Shown piece by piece: positions 17,102-24,890 of a DNA stretch of 48,219 nucleotides. The notes beneath the pieces are model-generated. The model searched no databases, was not told where the DNA came from, and saw only the letters and a list, made by a program, of their open reading frames with translations. Every line of letters starts with the position of its first letter. Position 1 is the first letter of the stretch. A program made the position numbers and the translations under genes. Source of the stretch: Fontibacterium sp038145245 (GTDB lineage Bacteria; Pseudomonadota; Alphaproteobacteria; Pelagibacterales; Pelagibacteraceae); assembly GCA_038145245.1 (NCBI GenBank), contig JAYQPI010000005.1:1-48219 (forward strand), given 5' to 3'.

Positions 17102-18149
17102 GAGAAATATTTTATCAAATAAAATTCTTGCTTGGTACGATAATCATCAAAGAGATTTGCCATGGCGAAGATATCGTGGTTTTCACGATAGAATTTATAA
17201 AGTTTTAGTAAGTGAGTTTATGCTTCAGCAAACTCAAGTTAAAACAGTGATTCCTTTTTTTAATAAGTTTTTAAAAGCATTTCCTAATTTAAAAAAATTA
17301 TCTAAAGCGAGGTTAGAAAAAGTCTATAAGTTATGGCAAGGACTTGGATATTATACTAGAGCAAAAAATTTATTAAGCACCGCAAAAATAGTTCAGTCTA
17401 AATATAAAGGATTGCTTCCTGCTGACTTTGAGACATTAAAGAGCTTTCCAGGAATAGGTGATTATACTGCATCAGCTATTATGGCTATAGCATTTAATAA
17501 AGATTTTATTGGTATAGATGGAAACGTTGAACGATTTGTAGCTAGATTATTTGGTTATAAAAATAATAATAAGAACTTTAAAAAAAATATTTTTTTAAAA
17601 TTAAAAGAAATTAAATCAAAAGATAATTTTTCTAAATTTGCTCAAGCATTAATGGAGATGGGAGCATTAATATGCACTCCGCAAAATCCAAGATGCTATA
17701 TTTGTCCCGCAAAACAAAATTGTATTTCATTTAAAAAGAAAGATTTTGATTATAAAATTTTAAATAAAAGAAAAGTTGATACAAAAAAATATTATTTATT
17801 ATATGCTTTAGAAAAAAATAAAATTTTATTTTCAAGAAATAAAAATAAATTATTAAAAGACTTTGTGAATCTTCCATTAATTAGTTATAAAAAAAACTTA
17901 TTTGATATAAATTTTAAAAAAAATAATTTTTCATTTGAAGGAAAGCCAAAAATAATCAAAAAAAATTTTATTCATAATATTTCTAATATTAAAATGCTAA
18001 TAAAAGTTGTTCTTTTTAAAAGAGTTAAAAAAATTAATGATAGCCAGTTTTACTGGATGGATTATAATAGAATAGGAAATTCATTATTATCAAGTTTTTC
18101 AAAAAAATTTATAAAATTATTAGAAATAAAAAAAATTAATAATGTTTAA
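17100..18149 (+). CDS. mutY: A/G-specific adenine glycosylase
   Basis: MutY removes adenine mispaired with 8-oxoguanine. The 349 residues show the catalytic E39 (SEFMLQQTQV), the helix-hairpin-helix FPGIGDYTASAI, the catalytic D140 (GIDGNVERFVARLFG), and the four cluster cysteines C192, C199, C202 and C208 in the C-x6-C-x2-C-x5-C spacing. The C-terminal NUDIX-like recognition domain (about 225-340) is present but strongly drifted. The start codon shares two bases with the start of the divergent DUF721 gene. The 3' end overlaps the next gene by eight bases. Confidence 0.97.
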   Translation: MRNILSNKILAWYDNHQRDLPWRRYRGFHDRIYKVLVSEFMLQQTQVKTVIPFFNKFLKAFPNLKKLSKARLEKVYKLWQGLGYYTRAKNLLSTAKIVQSKYKGLLPADFETLKSFPGIGDYTASAIMAIAFNKDFIGIDGNVERFVARLFGYKNNNKNFKKNIFLKLKEIKSKDNFSKFAQALMEMGALICTPQNPRCYICPAKQNCISFKKKDFDYKILNKRKVDTKKYYLLYALEKNKILFSRNKNKLLKDFVNLPLISYKKNLFDINFKKNNFSFEGKPKIIKKNFIHNISNIKMLIKVVLFKRVKKINDSQFYWMDYNRIGNSLLSSFSKKFIKLLEIKKINNV

Positions 18150-19341
18150 AAAAATTATTATTGTAGGAGGCGGAATTGCAGGATTAACTTTAGCTAATTT
18201 CCTTAAAAAAAATAATTTTAATAATTTCAGAATATATGAAAGATTTGAAAAAAAGTCATCAAGACCTACAGGAATTCAATTAACACCAAATGCAGTAAGA
18301 ATTTTAGATTTTTTAGATTCAAAATTTTTTTTAAATAATAGTTTTCATAGAATTAATTATTTAAGTATTAATTCGATGCATTCTAAAAATTTTATAAATA
18401 ATTCAGAAGTTAAAATAAATCTTCAGAATATTGTTAATGATAAGATGCCTTATCTAACTTGCGAAAGAAATATTTTAATAAGATTTTTAGAAAAAAATTT
18501 ATCTGCAAAAGAAATTTTTTATAACAAACAAGTAATTCGGACTGTTAAAGATCATAATATTATTAGGATTAAATTTAATGATGGGTCAGAAGATTATTGC
18601 GATTTGTTAATTTCTGCAGATGGGATTTTTTCAAAATCTAGACTAGATAATAATATTATTAATAATACAAATTTTTATGCTTACCGAGGAATAATTAAAA
18701 ATTTTTATTCAAAATATTCATTAGAAAATGACGTTGTTCGCCTATGGTTAAGTGGTAATAAACATTTGGTTACTTATTATATTAATAATAAGAACGATTT
18801 AAGTTTTACAGGAATTAGCAAGTCCTCAAAAAAAATAGCCTACACAAGTGATGATATAAATTATTCAATACCATTTTCAGCTGATCAATTTAGAAGTTTA
18901 TTTTTTTCAGAAAATAAAGTTTTAAGGGAAACTCTAGATACTTTTCATGAAGTATATCGATGGCCAATATTTTCTCTAAAAAAGAGAGTTTTTTATAGAG
19001 ACAATCAGATTTTTATTGGAGATTCTTCGCATGGCACTGTTCCTTTTCAGGCACAAGGAGCAGCCTTGGCAATAGAGGATTCTTATGTTTTGTTTGAGCA
19101 AATTATTAAGAATGTTACTAATAATTTAGGGATATTTTATTTTAATAAACGTAATAGCAGAGTTCAAAAAATAATTTTTAGATCGCAGCTTAATGTTTTC
19201 TTATTTCATTTAAAGAATCCATTTTTTCTTATTTTAAGAAGTGCAATTTTCAAGATAATAGAAAAATCTTTTCTGGCAAAAAAGGTTATGTTTGGTTGGA
19301 TCTTTAATTATAATCCAAGAAGTTCTAGTTATTTTTTCTGA
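18142..19341 (+). CDS. FAD-dependent monooxygenase (salicylate-hydroxylase/UbiH-like)
   Basis: A 399-residue group A flavoprotein hydroxylase. The FAD-binding Rossmann motif is VGGGIAGLTLANFL at about 8-21, and the second FAD motif, near residue 295, reads GDSSHGTVPFQAQGAALAIED. In relatives this reads GDAAHPxxPxxxQG; here Pro after His is Gly. The substrate cannot be told from sequence. The resemblance in the second motif is closest to salicylate/6-hydroxynicotinate-type hydroxylases; a role in ubiquinone synthesis is an alternative. It overlaps mutY by eight bases and runs 17 bases into the end of convergent ccrM. Confidence 0.88.
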   Translation: MFKKIIIVGGGIAGLTLANFLKKNNFNNFRIYERFEKKSSRPTGIQLTPNAVRILDFLDSKFFLNNSFHRINYLSINSMHSKNFINNSEVKINLQNIVNDKMPYLTCERNILIRFLEKNLSAKEIFYNKQVIRTVKDHNIIRIKFNDGSEDYCDLLISADGIFSKSRLDNNIINNTNFYAYRGIIKNFYSKYSLENDVVRLWLSGNKHLVTYYINNKNDLSFTGISKSSKKIAYTSDDINYSIPFSADQFRSLFFSENKVLRETLDTFHEVYRWPIFSLKKRVFYRDNQIFIGDSSHGTVPFQAQGAALAIEDSYVLFEQIIKNVTNNLGIFYFNKRNSRVQKIIFRSQLNVFLFHLKNPFFLILRSAIFKIIEKSFLAKKVMFGWIFNYNPRSSSYFF

Positions 19342-20395
19342 TTTTTTCTCTTAGGTAGTCAAGTGGATATAATTTATTCTCCATTTTAATATGCCAAAAA
19401 GACCAGCCATTGCAACTCTCTGTTCCTTGAGCTTTGGCACCAACACTGTGAATAGATCCTGTAATATCTTTATATAGAATACTGCCATCAGCCATTACAT
19501 GCGCTTGGATTTTATTTTTAGCATCAAATAATCTTAGCCCAGGCTCTATTATCCCGCTTTCAATTAAATAACCAAACGGTATTCTTTTTTCGTTTCTTTT
19601 ATTTTCTATAGTTTTTAAAAAATTTTCATCAATTTTTTTTATTTTTTTTATTCTTGTCTCTGCAGTTTGGAAATACTCTTTGTTACTCTCAATTCCATAA
19701 TAGTTTCGTCCTAGTTTTTTAGCAACAGCGCCAGTTGTTCCTGTGCCAAAAAAAGGATCTAGTATAAAATCACTTTTTTTAGTTGATGATAGAATAATTC
19801 TGTACAATAAACTTTCTGGTTTTTGAGTTGAATGGACTTTATTTCCTTTTCCATTTTTTAATCTTTCGTTTCCAGTACAAAGAGCTAATTCCCAATCAGA
19901 TCTCATTTGTTTGTCATCATTAAAACATTTCAAAGATTTATAGTTAAATGTGTATTTTGAATTTTTGTTTTTAGCTGCCCAGATTAATGTTTCGTGAGCA
20001 TTGGTAAATCTTGTCCCTTTAAAGTTAGGCATTGGATTTTTTTTATTCCATATTATGTCATTAAGAATCCAAAAATCCTCATCTTGAATTACTTTGCCTA
20101 GTCTAAATATATTATGGTAAGTTCCGATTACCCATATCGTTCCATTAGGTTTTAAAACTCTTTTGCATTCACTAATCCAAGAAATAGAAAACTCATCATA
20201 TTGTTTTAAATTATCAAATTTATCCCAATCATCATTAACCGCCTTAACTTTAGAATGATCTGGTCTTTCTAGATTATTTTGTAATTGAAGGTTGTAAGGA
20301 GGATCAGCAAAAACGCAGTCAAAAGTTTCACTTGGAATTTTTTTTAATTCTTTTAATGAATCTCCTAAAACGATAGTGTCTCTTTTTATTGTCAT
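19325..20395 (-). CDS. ccrM: Cell-cycle DNA adenine methyltransferase CcrM (GANTC)
   Basis: CcrM methylates the adenine of GANTC and times cell-cycle transcription in alphaproteobacteria. I choose the ATG at 20393-20395 (MTIKRDTIVLGDSL); an upstream in-frame ATG would add a hydrophobic 12-residue leader that the family lacks. The resulting 356 residues match CcrM in length. The catalytic DPPY is at 31-34, and the AdoMet-binding DPFFGTGTTGAVAKKLGR comes later, as in beta-class enzymes. The C-terminal CcrM-specific domain is present, with GIIEPG, ADGSI, GAKAQG and NGWSFWH. It lies 76 bases after rnhB; a GANTC site lies in its own upstream region. Confidence 0.96.
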   Translation of the reverse strand: MTIKRDTIVLGDSLKELKKIPSETFDCVFADPPYNLQLQNNLERPDHSKVKAVNDDWDKFDNLKQYDEFSISWISECKRVLKPNGTIWVIGTYHNIFRLGKVIQDEDFWILNDIIWNKKNPMPNFKGTRFTNAHETLIWAAKNKNSKYTFNYKSLKCFNDDKQMRSDWELALCTGNERLKNGKGNKVHSTQKPESLLYRIILSSTKKSDFILDPFFGTGTTGAVAKKLGRNYYGIESNKEYFQTAETRIKKIKKIDENFLKTIENKRNEKRIPFGYLIESGIIEPGLRLFDAKNKIQAHVMADGSILYKDITGSIHSVGAKAQGTESCNGWSFWHIKMENKLYPLDYLREKIRKNN

Positions 20396-20412
20396 ACAAC
20401 TCAGGAGAGAAA

Positions 20413-20439
20413 ATAATATTAGAAGACTCACTCAGTCAA
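20413..20439 (-). promoter_or_regulatory. Candidate ccrM promoter
   Basis: On the minus strand TTGACT (20434-20439) is followed after 15 bases by TATTAT (20413-20418), which ends 17 bases before the chosen ATG. A 17-base spacer would instead give TTATTT. The spacer includes a GANTC site. The 76-base gap between rnhB and ccrM is large for this genome, in line with a dedicated promoter. Confidence 0.45.
20425..20429. promoter_or_regulatory. GANTC methylation site upstream of ccrM
   Basis: GACTC on the plus strand (GAGTC on the minus) lies 30-34 bases upstream of the ccrM start, between the suggested -35 and -10 boxes. It is the CcrM target sequence. In Caulobacter, GANTC sites in the ccrM promoter make its transcription depend on methylation state. 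Confidence 0.6.
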
Positions 20440-20471
20440 CTTATGTCTGCGTATTGATTGTGCCTTGTTTT

Positions 20472-21062
20472 TTAATTTATCAATAGGTTGTGTATAGGAG
20501 AAAAAGTCTTTCTATGATGCTGAGTAATTCCAAATTTTTTAATGGCTTCTAGATGTTTTTTGGTTCCATAACCGCAATTCTTTTCCCAACTATAATTTGG
20601 AAACCTTAAAGACAGTTTTTCCATAAATAAATCTCTAGAAACTTTTGCTATTATTGAAGCTGCTGCTATAGAAATGCATTTTTGATCGCCTTTAATAATC
20701 GTTCTAATATTTTTATTTGTATCAGGAGAAAAATTTCCATCAACGAGAATAACATGATCCTTAATATTAATTTTTTTTAAAGCTCTATTCATCGCAAGTA
20801 ATGAAGATTGTAAAATATTTAATTTATCAATTTCTTCAACAGAAGATATGCCAATACTATACTCACATTTTTTTATAAGTTCTTGAAATATTTTTAGTCT
20901 TTTAGATTTATTAAGTTTTTTTGAGTCATTTATTCCTTCAGGAAAATTATTTTGATCTAATTTAATAGCGGCTGCAAATACAGGTCCCGCTAAACATCCT
21001 CTCCCAACTTCATCAACACCAATTATATTCTTGCCAAATTTAAGATCATTTAAAATATTCAT
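20472..21062 (-). CDS. rnhB: Ribonuclease HII
   Basis: RNase HII removes single ribonucleotides and RNA from RNA-DNA hybrids. The 196 residues begin with the diagnostic GVDEVGRGCLAGPV (D17 and E18), then DGNFSPD with the third acidic residue and AASIIAKVSRD; the C-terminal PIHNL is also typical. Its start overlaps the end of the preceding UDG-like gene, so the two are coupled. In other alphaproteobacteria rnhB and ccrM are also neighbours. Confidence 0.97.
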   Translation of the reverse strand: MNILNDLKFGKNIIGVDEVGRGCLAGPVFAAAIKLDQNNFPEGINDSKKLNKSKRLKIFQELIKKCEYSIGISSVEEIDKLNILQSSLLAMNRALKKINIKDHVILVDGNFSPDTNKNIRTIIKGDQKCISIAAASIIAKVSRDLFMEKLSLRFPNYSWEKNCGYGTKKHLEAIKKFGITQHHRKTFSPIHNLLIN

Positions 21063-21724
21063 TAGCCCTTAATTATTCTATTTCTAAATTTTTTAAGATC
21101 TTCCCATGATAACCTTTTATTTTTAGGTTCTTTTAATAAGCTTTCTGGATCAAAAGTAGTAAATGTTATAAATTTTTCTTTATTAATAACAATTGAATCC
21201 CATTTTCCATGAATATCAAGTATTTTTTTATTAGAATTACTAAAAAAGTTAGAAGCAATTTCTCCAAGTAATAAAATATATTGTGGCTTAATGATTTTTA
21301 AATGTTTAATTAAAATATCTTTATAAAAATTATGTTTATTATTTATATTAATATCTTGATCAAAATAAATATTAGATAAATAATATTTATCTTTTTCGAG
21401 AGATATTGATGATAACATCTTACTTAAAAGTTCGCCTCTAGATCCAGATAAGATTTCTTGATTTTTGATATCATCATCATACGGACAACCGCCAAGTATC
21501 ATAATTTTAGAATCAGGATTTCCTCTAAAAAAAAAATTATTATTTTTTTTTATATTTAGCTGATTGTTAATTTCTTTAAATAGTTCAGAAACTAAATTTT
21601 CTTTATTTATATAAGATTGTTGCTTAGACTTAATAATATCATTGGAAAAATAATTATTAATATTTAAAGTTGAATAGTATTCCAGTAGGTTTATAGTTTT
21701 ATTACTTAAATATTTTTTAAGCAT
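21062..21724 (-). CDS. Degenerate uracil-DNA-glycosylase-superfamily protein
   Basis: The 220-residue product follows the family 4 UDG layout: a first loop (GGCPYDDD, 78-85), GSRGELLSKML (94-104), a central LLLGEIASNF (151-160) and a C-terminal PESLLKEPKNKRLSWEDLKKF. Key features are altered. The usual GEAPG loop reads GGCPY, the usual HPAYLL reads DPESLL, and only one cysteine remains, so the 4Fe-4S cluster of family 4 cannot form. The N-terminal 65 residues are unlike the family. Uracil removal is therefore doubtful; binding DNA or another role is possible. It is coupled to rnhB and diverges from the TPR gene by four bases. Confidence 0.75.
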   Translation of the reverse strand: MLKKYLSNKTINLLEYYSTLNINNYFSNDIIKSKQQSYINKENLVSELFKEINNQLNIKKNNNFFFRGNPDSKIMILGGCPYDDDIKNQEILSGSRGELLSKMLSSISLEKDKYYLSNIYFDQDININNKHNFYKDILIKHLKIIKPQYILLLGEIASNFFSNSNKKILDIHGKWDSIVINKEKFITFTTFDPESLLKEPKNKRLSWEDLKKFRNRIIKG

Positions 21725-21728
21725 TCTT

Positions 21729-23450
21729 ATGAATAAAAGATTTTATTACTTAGTAAGTTTATTCCTCTTTATAACAAATTATTCGCATTTGAATGCCAAT
21801 ATTTTAGATAATAAAAAAAGATTGGTTAAAAATTCTAATTATTTTTCTAATTATCTATCTGGTAGTATTTATTTACAAAAAAATGATTTACATAGAGCTT
21901 ATAATTATTTCGAAAATATTGAAAATTTAGGAATCTATCATTCAGAATTTAATTTTAAATACGTCGAGACGTTAGTTAGCAATGGAAAGATTGAAGAAGC
22001 TTATATTTTTATTAAAAAATTAGATAAATCGTATCAGTCGTTATATCCTTTTAATCTTATATTATTTGTTCATGATTTTAAAAAAGAAAGATATTCAAAA
22101 TTAAAAAACTATATTTCTTTATCTAAACAAAGTTTTAATGATCCTTTACAGTTAGAATTGTACCAAAATCTTGGCTTTTGGGCAGATTTGTCAAATAAAA
22201 ATACCCAAGATCTAAACGATAAGATCGACAAATCAAATTCTAGTTTTAAAAATGTTTCTTTAGCACAAAAAATTCTAATTAATTTATATTTAGATAATCA
22301 GAAAAATATTGACCTACATTTTAACGAAATCTCTAATAAAAAAGAATTAGGTAGGTATAATTATTTTTATTTGTCTTACTATCTGGAAAAAAATAATAAA
22401 GATAAAATCAACGATATTATTAATCAAAATCTTGAAATATCTTCAGAAAATTTATTATTTAAACAGCTTTTTTTAGATATTCGTGAAAATAAATTTTATA
22501 AAATTGAAAAATTTTATAAGAGAAAAAATATAAATCATGGTTTAGCAGAATTATTTTATTTATTTGCTAACTTTTATCAGAATTACGAACAGACTCAGGT
22601 TTCAAATTTTTATTTAAATTTAAGTGAATATTTAAATCCTAATTTTTTATCTAATAAAATTCTAAAAGTTGAAAATCTTATTATATTAAATAACTTAGAA
22701 CAGTCAGAAAAAGAAATTCAGATCCTTGAAAAACTAGGAAAAGAGTTTTATTGGTATTCTAATTTTACAAGGTTAAGATTTTTATCAAATATTAATACTG
22801 AAAAACAAATTAATTTGCTTGAAGATTTTTTGAAAAATAACAATTTTTTTGTATACGAAAAATATTTTGATTTAGCAAATTTTTTAAGAACTAATAAAAA
22901 CTATTCTAAATCTATTGAACTGTATAATAAATCAATAGCATTAAAAAAGGATACTAAAGATAGTGATTGGATTTATTATTATAATTTAGCTATTAGCCAG
23001 GAGCGAGCAGGTGAATGGGAAAATGCAGAAGAAAGTTTTTTACAAGCTCTTAAAATCTCACCTAAGCAGCCTGAGGTTTTAAATTATTTAGCATATAGCT
23101 GGTTAGAAAAAAAAATTAATTTAGATAAAGCAAAAGAAATGCTAATTGAAGCTGTTAACCTAAGTAAAGGTCGTGGATATATTTTAGATTCACTTGGCTG
23201 GGCATATTTCTTATTAAAAGATTTCGATAAGGCAGAAGAAATTTTGCAGACAGCTTATGAAAAAGAACCTTCCGAGGCTGTTATTTATGATCACTACGGA
23301 GATGTTCTTTGGATGAATGGAAAACCAATTCAAGCTAGATACGTCTGGCAAAATGCTATTAAGCTTAAAAATATTGAGCAAGATTTAAAAGAAACTATAA
23401 ATGAAAAAATAATTTTCGGATTAGATAATGTTGATAAAAAAAAGTCTTAA
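21729..23450 (+). CDS. Exported tetratricopeptide-repeat protein
   Basis: A 573-residue protein with an N-terminal signal peptide (about 1-24, MNKRFYYLVSLFLFITNYSH) and no lipobox cysteine. Helical repeats run through the protein; clear TPR units are in the C-terminal third, for example YNLAISQERAGEWENAEESF, then LNYLAYSWLEKKINLDKAKEML and the units after it ending in YDHYGDVLWMNGKPIQARYVW. Such proteins sit just before ispE in many alphaproteobacteria and probably act as periplasmic or outer-membrane scaffolds. No enzyme motif is visible. The gene starts four bases from the divergent UDG-like gene and overlaps ispE by 23 bases. Confidence 0.88.
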   Translation: MNKRFYYLVSLFLFITNYSHLNANILDNKKRLVKNSNYFSNYLSGSIYLQKNDLHRAYNYFENIENLGIYHSEFNFKYVETLVSNGKIEEAYIFIKKLDKSYQSLYPFNLILFVHDFKKERYSKLKNYISLSKQSFNDPLQLELYQNLGFWADLSNKNTQDLNDKIDKSNSSFKNVSLAQKILINLYLDNQKNIDLHFNEISNKKELGRYNYFYLSYYLEKNNKDKINDIINQNLEISSENLLFKQLFLDIRENKFYKIEKFYKRKNINHGLAELFYLFANFYQNYEQTQVSNFYLNLSEYLNPNFLSNKILKVENLIILNNLEQSEKEIQILEKLGKEFYWYSNFTRLRFLSNINTEKQINLLEDFLKNNNFFVYEKYFDLANFLRTNKNYSKSIELYNKSIALKKDTKDSDWIYYYNLAISQERAGEWENAEESFLQALKISPKQPEVLNYLAYSWLEKKINLDKAKEMLIEAVNLSKGRGYILDSLGWAYFLLKDFDKAEEILQTAYEKEPSEAVIYDHYGDVLWMNGKPIQARYVWQNAIKLKNIEQDLKETINEKIIFGLDNVDKKKS

Positions 23451-24303
23451 AGCTTATGGAAAGATAAATCTATATTTAAAAGTAATAAAAAAATTAAAAA
23501 ATAAATATCATGAAATAGAAACCCTGTTTTGTTTTTTTGATATTTATGATCAGATTTTTGTATCTTCTAATAGAAAATATAATCAGATCATTTTTACCGG
23601 AAAATTTTCTAAAGGAATAAGCAAAAATAACAATACAGTATTAAAATTATTTAATATTTTAAAAAAATACCCAAAATTTAATAAATATAAATTTAAAATT
23701 AGAATTATTAAAAATATACCTCAAGGCTCTGGATTTGGAGGCGGTTCGGCTGATGTCAGCGCCTTGTTAAATTTTTTTAACAAATATCTTAAACTAAATT
23801 TAAAACGAAGAACAATTTCATTAATATGCAATAAAATAGGCTCTGATGTTGAACCTTCGTTAAATACTAATTTTAAGATTCTTTATGGATCAAATAAAAA
23901 AATTATAGAATTTAATAAGAAGCCAAAATTTAATTTATTGTTAGTATATCCAAATTGTTTTAATTCTACAAAAAATATCTATCTTTCAAATAAAATATTT
24001 TCAAAGAAAGATAATTTAAAAATTAATCTTTTAAAAAAAAATATTTTAAATAAAAATTTTTTATTTAAATTTTTGAATTATAAAGGAAATGATTTAGAGT
24101 TGAGTGCTTTTAAAAATAACAAGGCCATATTAAAAGTATTAACTTTTATTAAGAAATTGAAAGGCTGTAAACTAGCTAGGATGACTGGTAGTGGCTCAGC
24201 TTGTTTTGCTATTTTTGAGAATAAGTTGCATTTAACCCAAGCTAATCTAGCTCTAAAAAAACGTTATAAAAGTTATTGGATAAGGAAAGCAAAAATAATA
24301 TAA
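23428..24303 (+). CDS. ispE: 4-diphosphocytidyl-2-C-methyl-D-erythritol kinase
   Basis: IspE is the GHMP kinase of the MEP isoprenoid pathway. The 291 residues begin with AYGKINLYLKV, holding the catalytic lysine; the ATP loop is PQGSGFGGGSADVSAL; the catalytic aspartate is in KIGSDVEPSL; the third GHMP motif is ARMTGSGSACFAIF. Length is as expected. The start lies inside the end of the TPR gene (23-base overlap), so translation is probably coupled. A tRNA gene begins 21 bases after the stop. Confidence 0.95.
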   Translation: MLIKKSLKAYGKINLYLKVIKKLKNKYHEIETLFCFFDIYDQIFVSSNRKYNQIIFTGKFSKGISKNNNTVLKLFNILKKYPKFNKYKFKIRIIKNIPQGSGFGGGSADVSALLNFFNKYLKLNLKRRTISLICNKIGSDVEPSLNTNFKILYGSNKKIIEFNKKPKFNLLLVYPNCFNSTKNIYLSNKIFSKKDNLKINLLKKNILNKNFLFKFLNYKGNDLELSAFKNNKAILKVLTFIKKLKGCKLARMTGSGSACFAIFENKLHLTQANLALKKRYKSYWIRKAKII

Positions 24304-24324
24304 CCTTACTTCTAAAATAAATAT

Positions 24325-24398
24325 TGGGGCTTAGCCAAGCGGTAAGGCAGCGGGTTTTGATCCCGCCATCCCAGGTTCGAATCCTGGAGCCCCAGCCA
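24325..24398 (+). tRNA. tRNA-Gln (anticodon UUG)
   Basis: A complete cloverleaf can be folded. The acceptor stem TGGGGCT pairs with AGCCCCA, the anticodon arm is GCGGG-TTTTGAT-CCCGC with anticodon TTG, and the T arm is CCAGG-TTCGAAT-CCTGG. The discriminator is G and CCA is encoded (24396-24398). By wobble it can read both glutamine codons CAA and CAG. It lies on the coding strand of the operon, 21 bases after ispE and 16 bases before the next start codon, so it is probably cut out of a longer transcript. Confidence 0.98.
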
Positions 24399-24414
24399 AG
24401 TTAAATAAATTGCC

Positions 24415-24882
24415 GTGATTAGAGAAGAAAAAAAATCAGATAATAAAAAAATATTTTTTCTTGAAGAAGATGTTTTGGGTCCAGGTAGATATGCAAGACC
24501 AAGCTTTAGATTAAGGGAGAATCTTATACATAATTTAAAATATTCAAAAGTTTATACTCATGGAAAGAAAATAATTGGAAGTATTAGATATTTTAATTCT
24601 AAGATTCAAAATTGTGATGGGTTAATGTTGGGACCTTTAATAGTTGATCAAAAATTTAAAGGAAGAGGAATAGGCAAAGAGTTAGTGAATAAAAGTATAT
24701 CTGCGGTAAAAGAAAAAAATATTGATTTTATTATTCTAATTGGAGAATTTGACTATTATGGACAATTTGGTTTTGAGATAAATAATAATATATTTTTTTC
24801 ATTAAATGTTAGAAAAGAAAAAATTTTGCTCAAAAAATTATCAGAAAAAAGTATGTTTTCTGGAAAAATAGAATTGTATTAG
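24415..24882 (+). CDS. GNAT-family N-acetyltransferase
   Basis: A 155-residue GCN5-related acetyltransferase. The acetyl-CoA loop is KFKGRGIGKELVNKSI (about 81-96), preceded by LMLGPLIVDQ. The downstream block IILIGEFDYYGQFGFEI resembles the YhbS-like subgroup, where it reads vLLGdxxYYxRFGF. The substrate is unknown; in this subgroup both small molecules and proteins are possible. The start is GTG, 16 bases after the tRNA. It is followed after eight bases by the CCA-adding enzyme, but a shared function is not shown. Confidence 0.88.
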   Translation: MIREEKKSDNKKIFFLEEDVLGPGRYARPSFRLRENLIHNLKYSKVYTHGKKIIGSIRYFNSKIQNCDGLMLGPLIVDQKFKGRGIGKELVNKSISAVKEKNIDFIILIGEFDYYGQFGFEINNNIFFSLNVRKEKILLKKLSEKSMFSGKIELY

Positions 24883-24890
24883 CATTTTTA

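Noticed and set aside
20396..20431. N-terminal extension of CcrM beginning at the upstream ATG (20431)
   Set aside because: It would add a hydrophobic leader to a cytosolic DNA methylase and would run through the likely -10 box and the GANTC site; MTIKRD at 20395 matches the family start.
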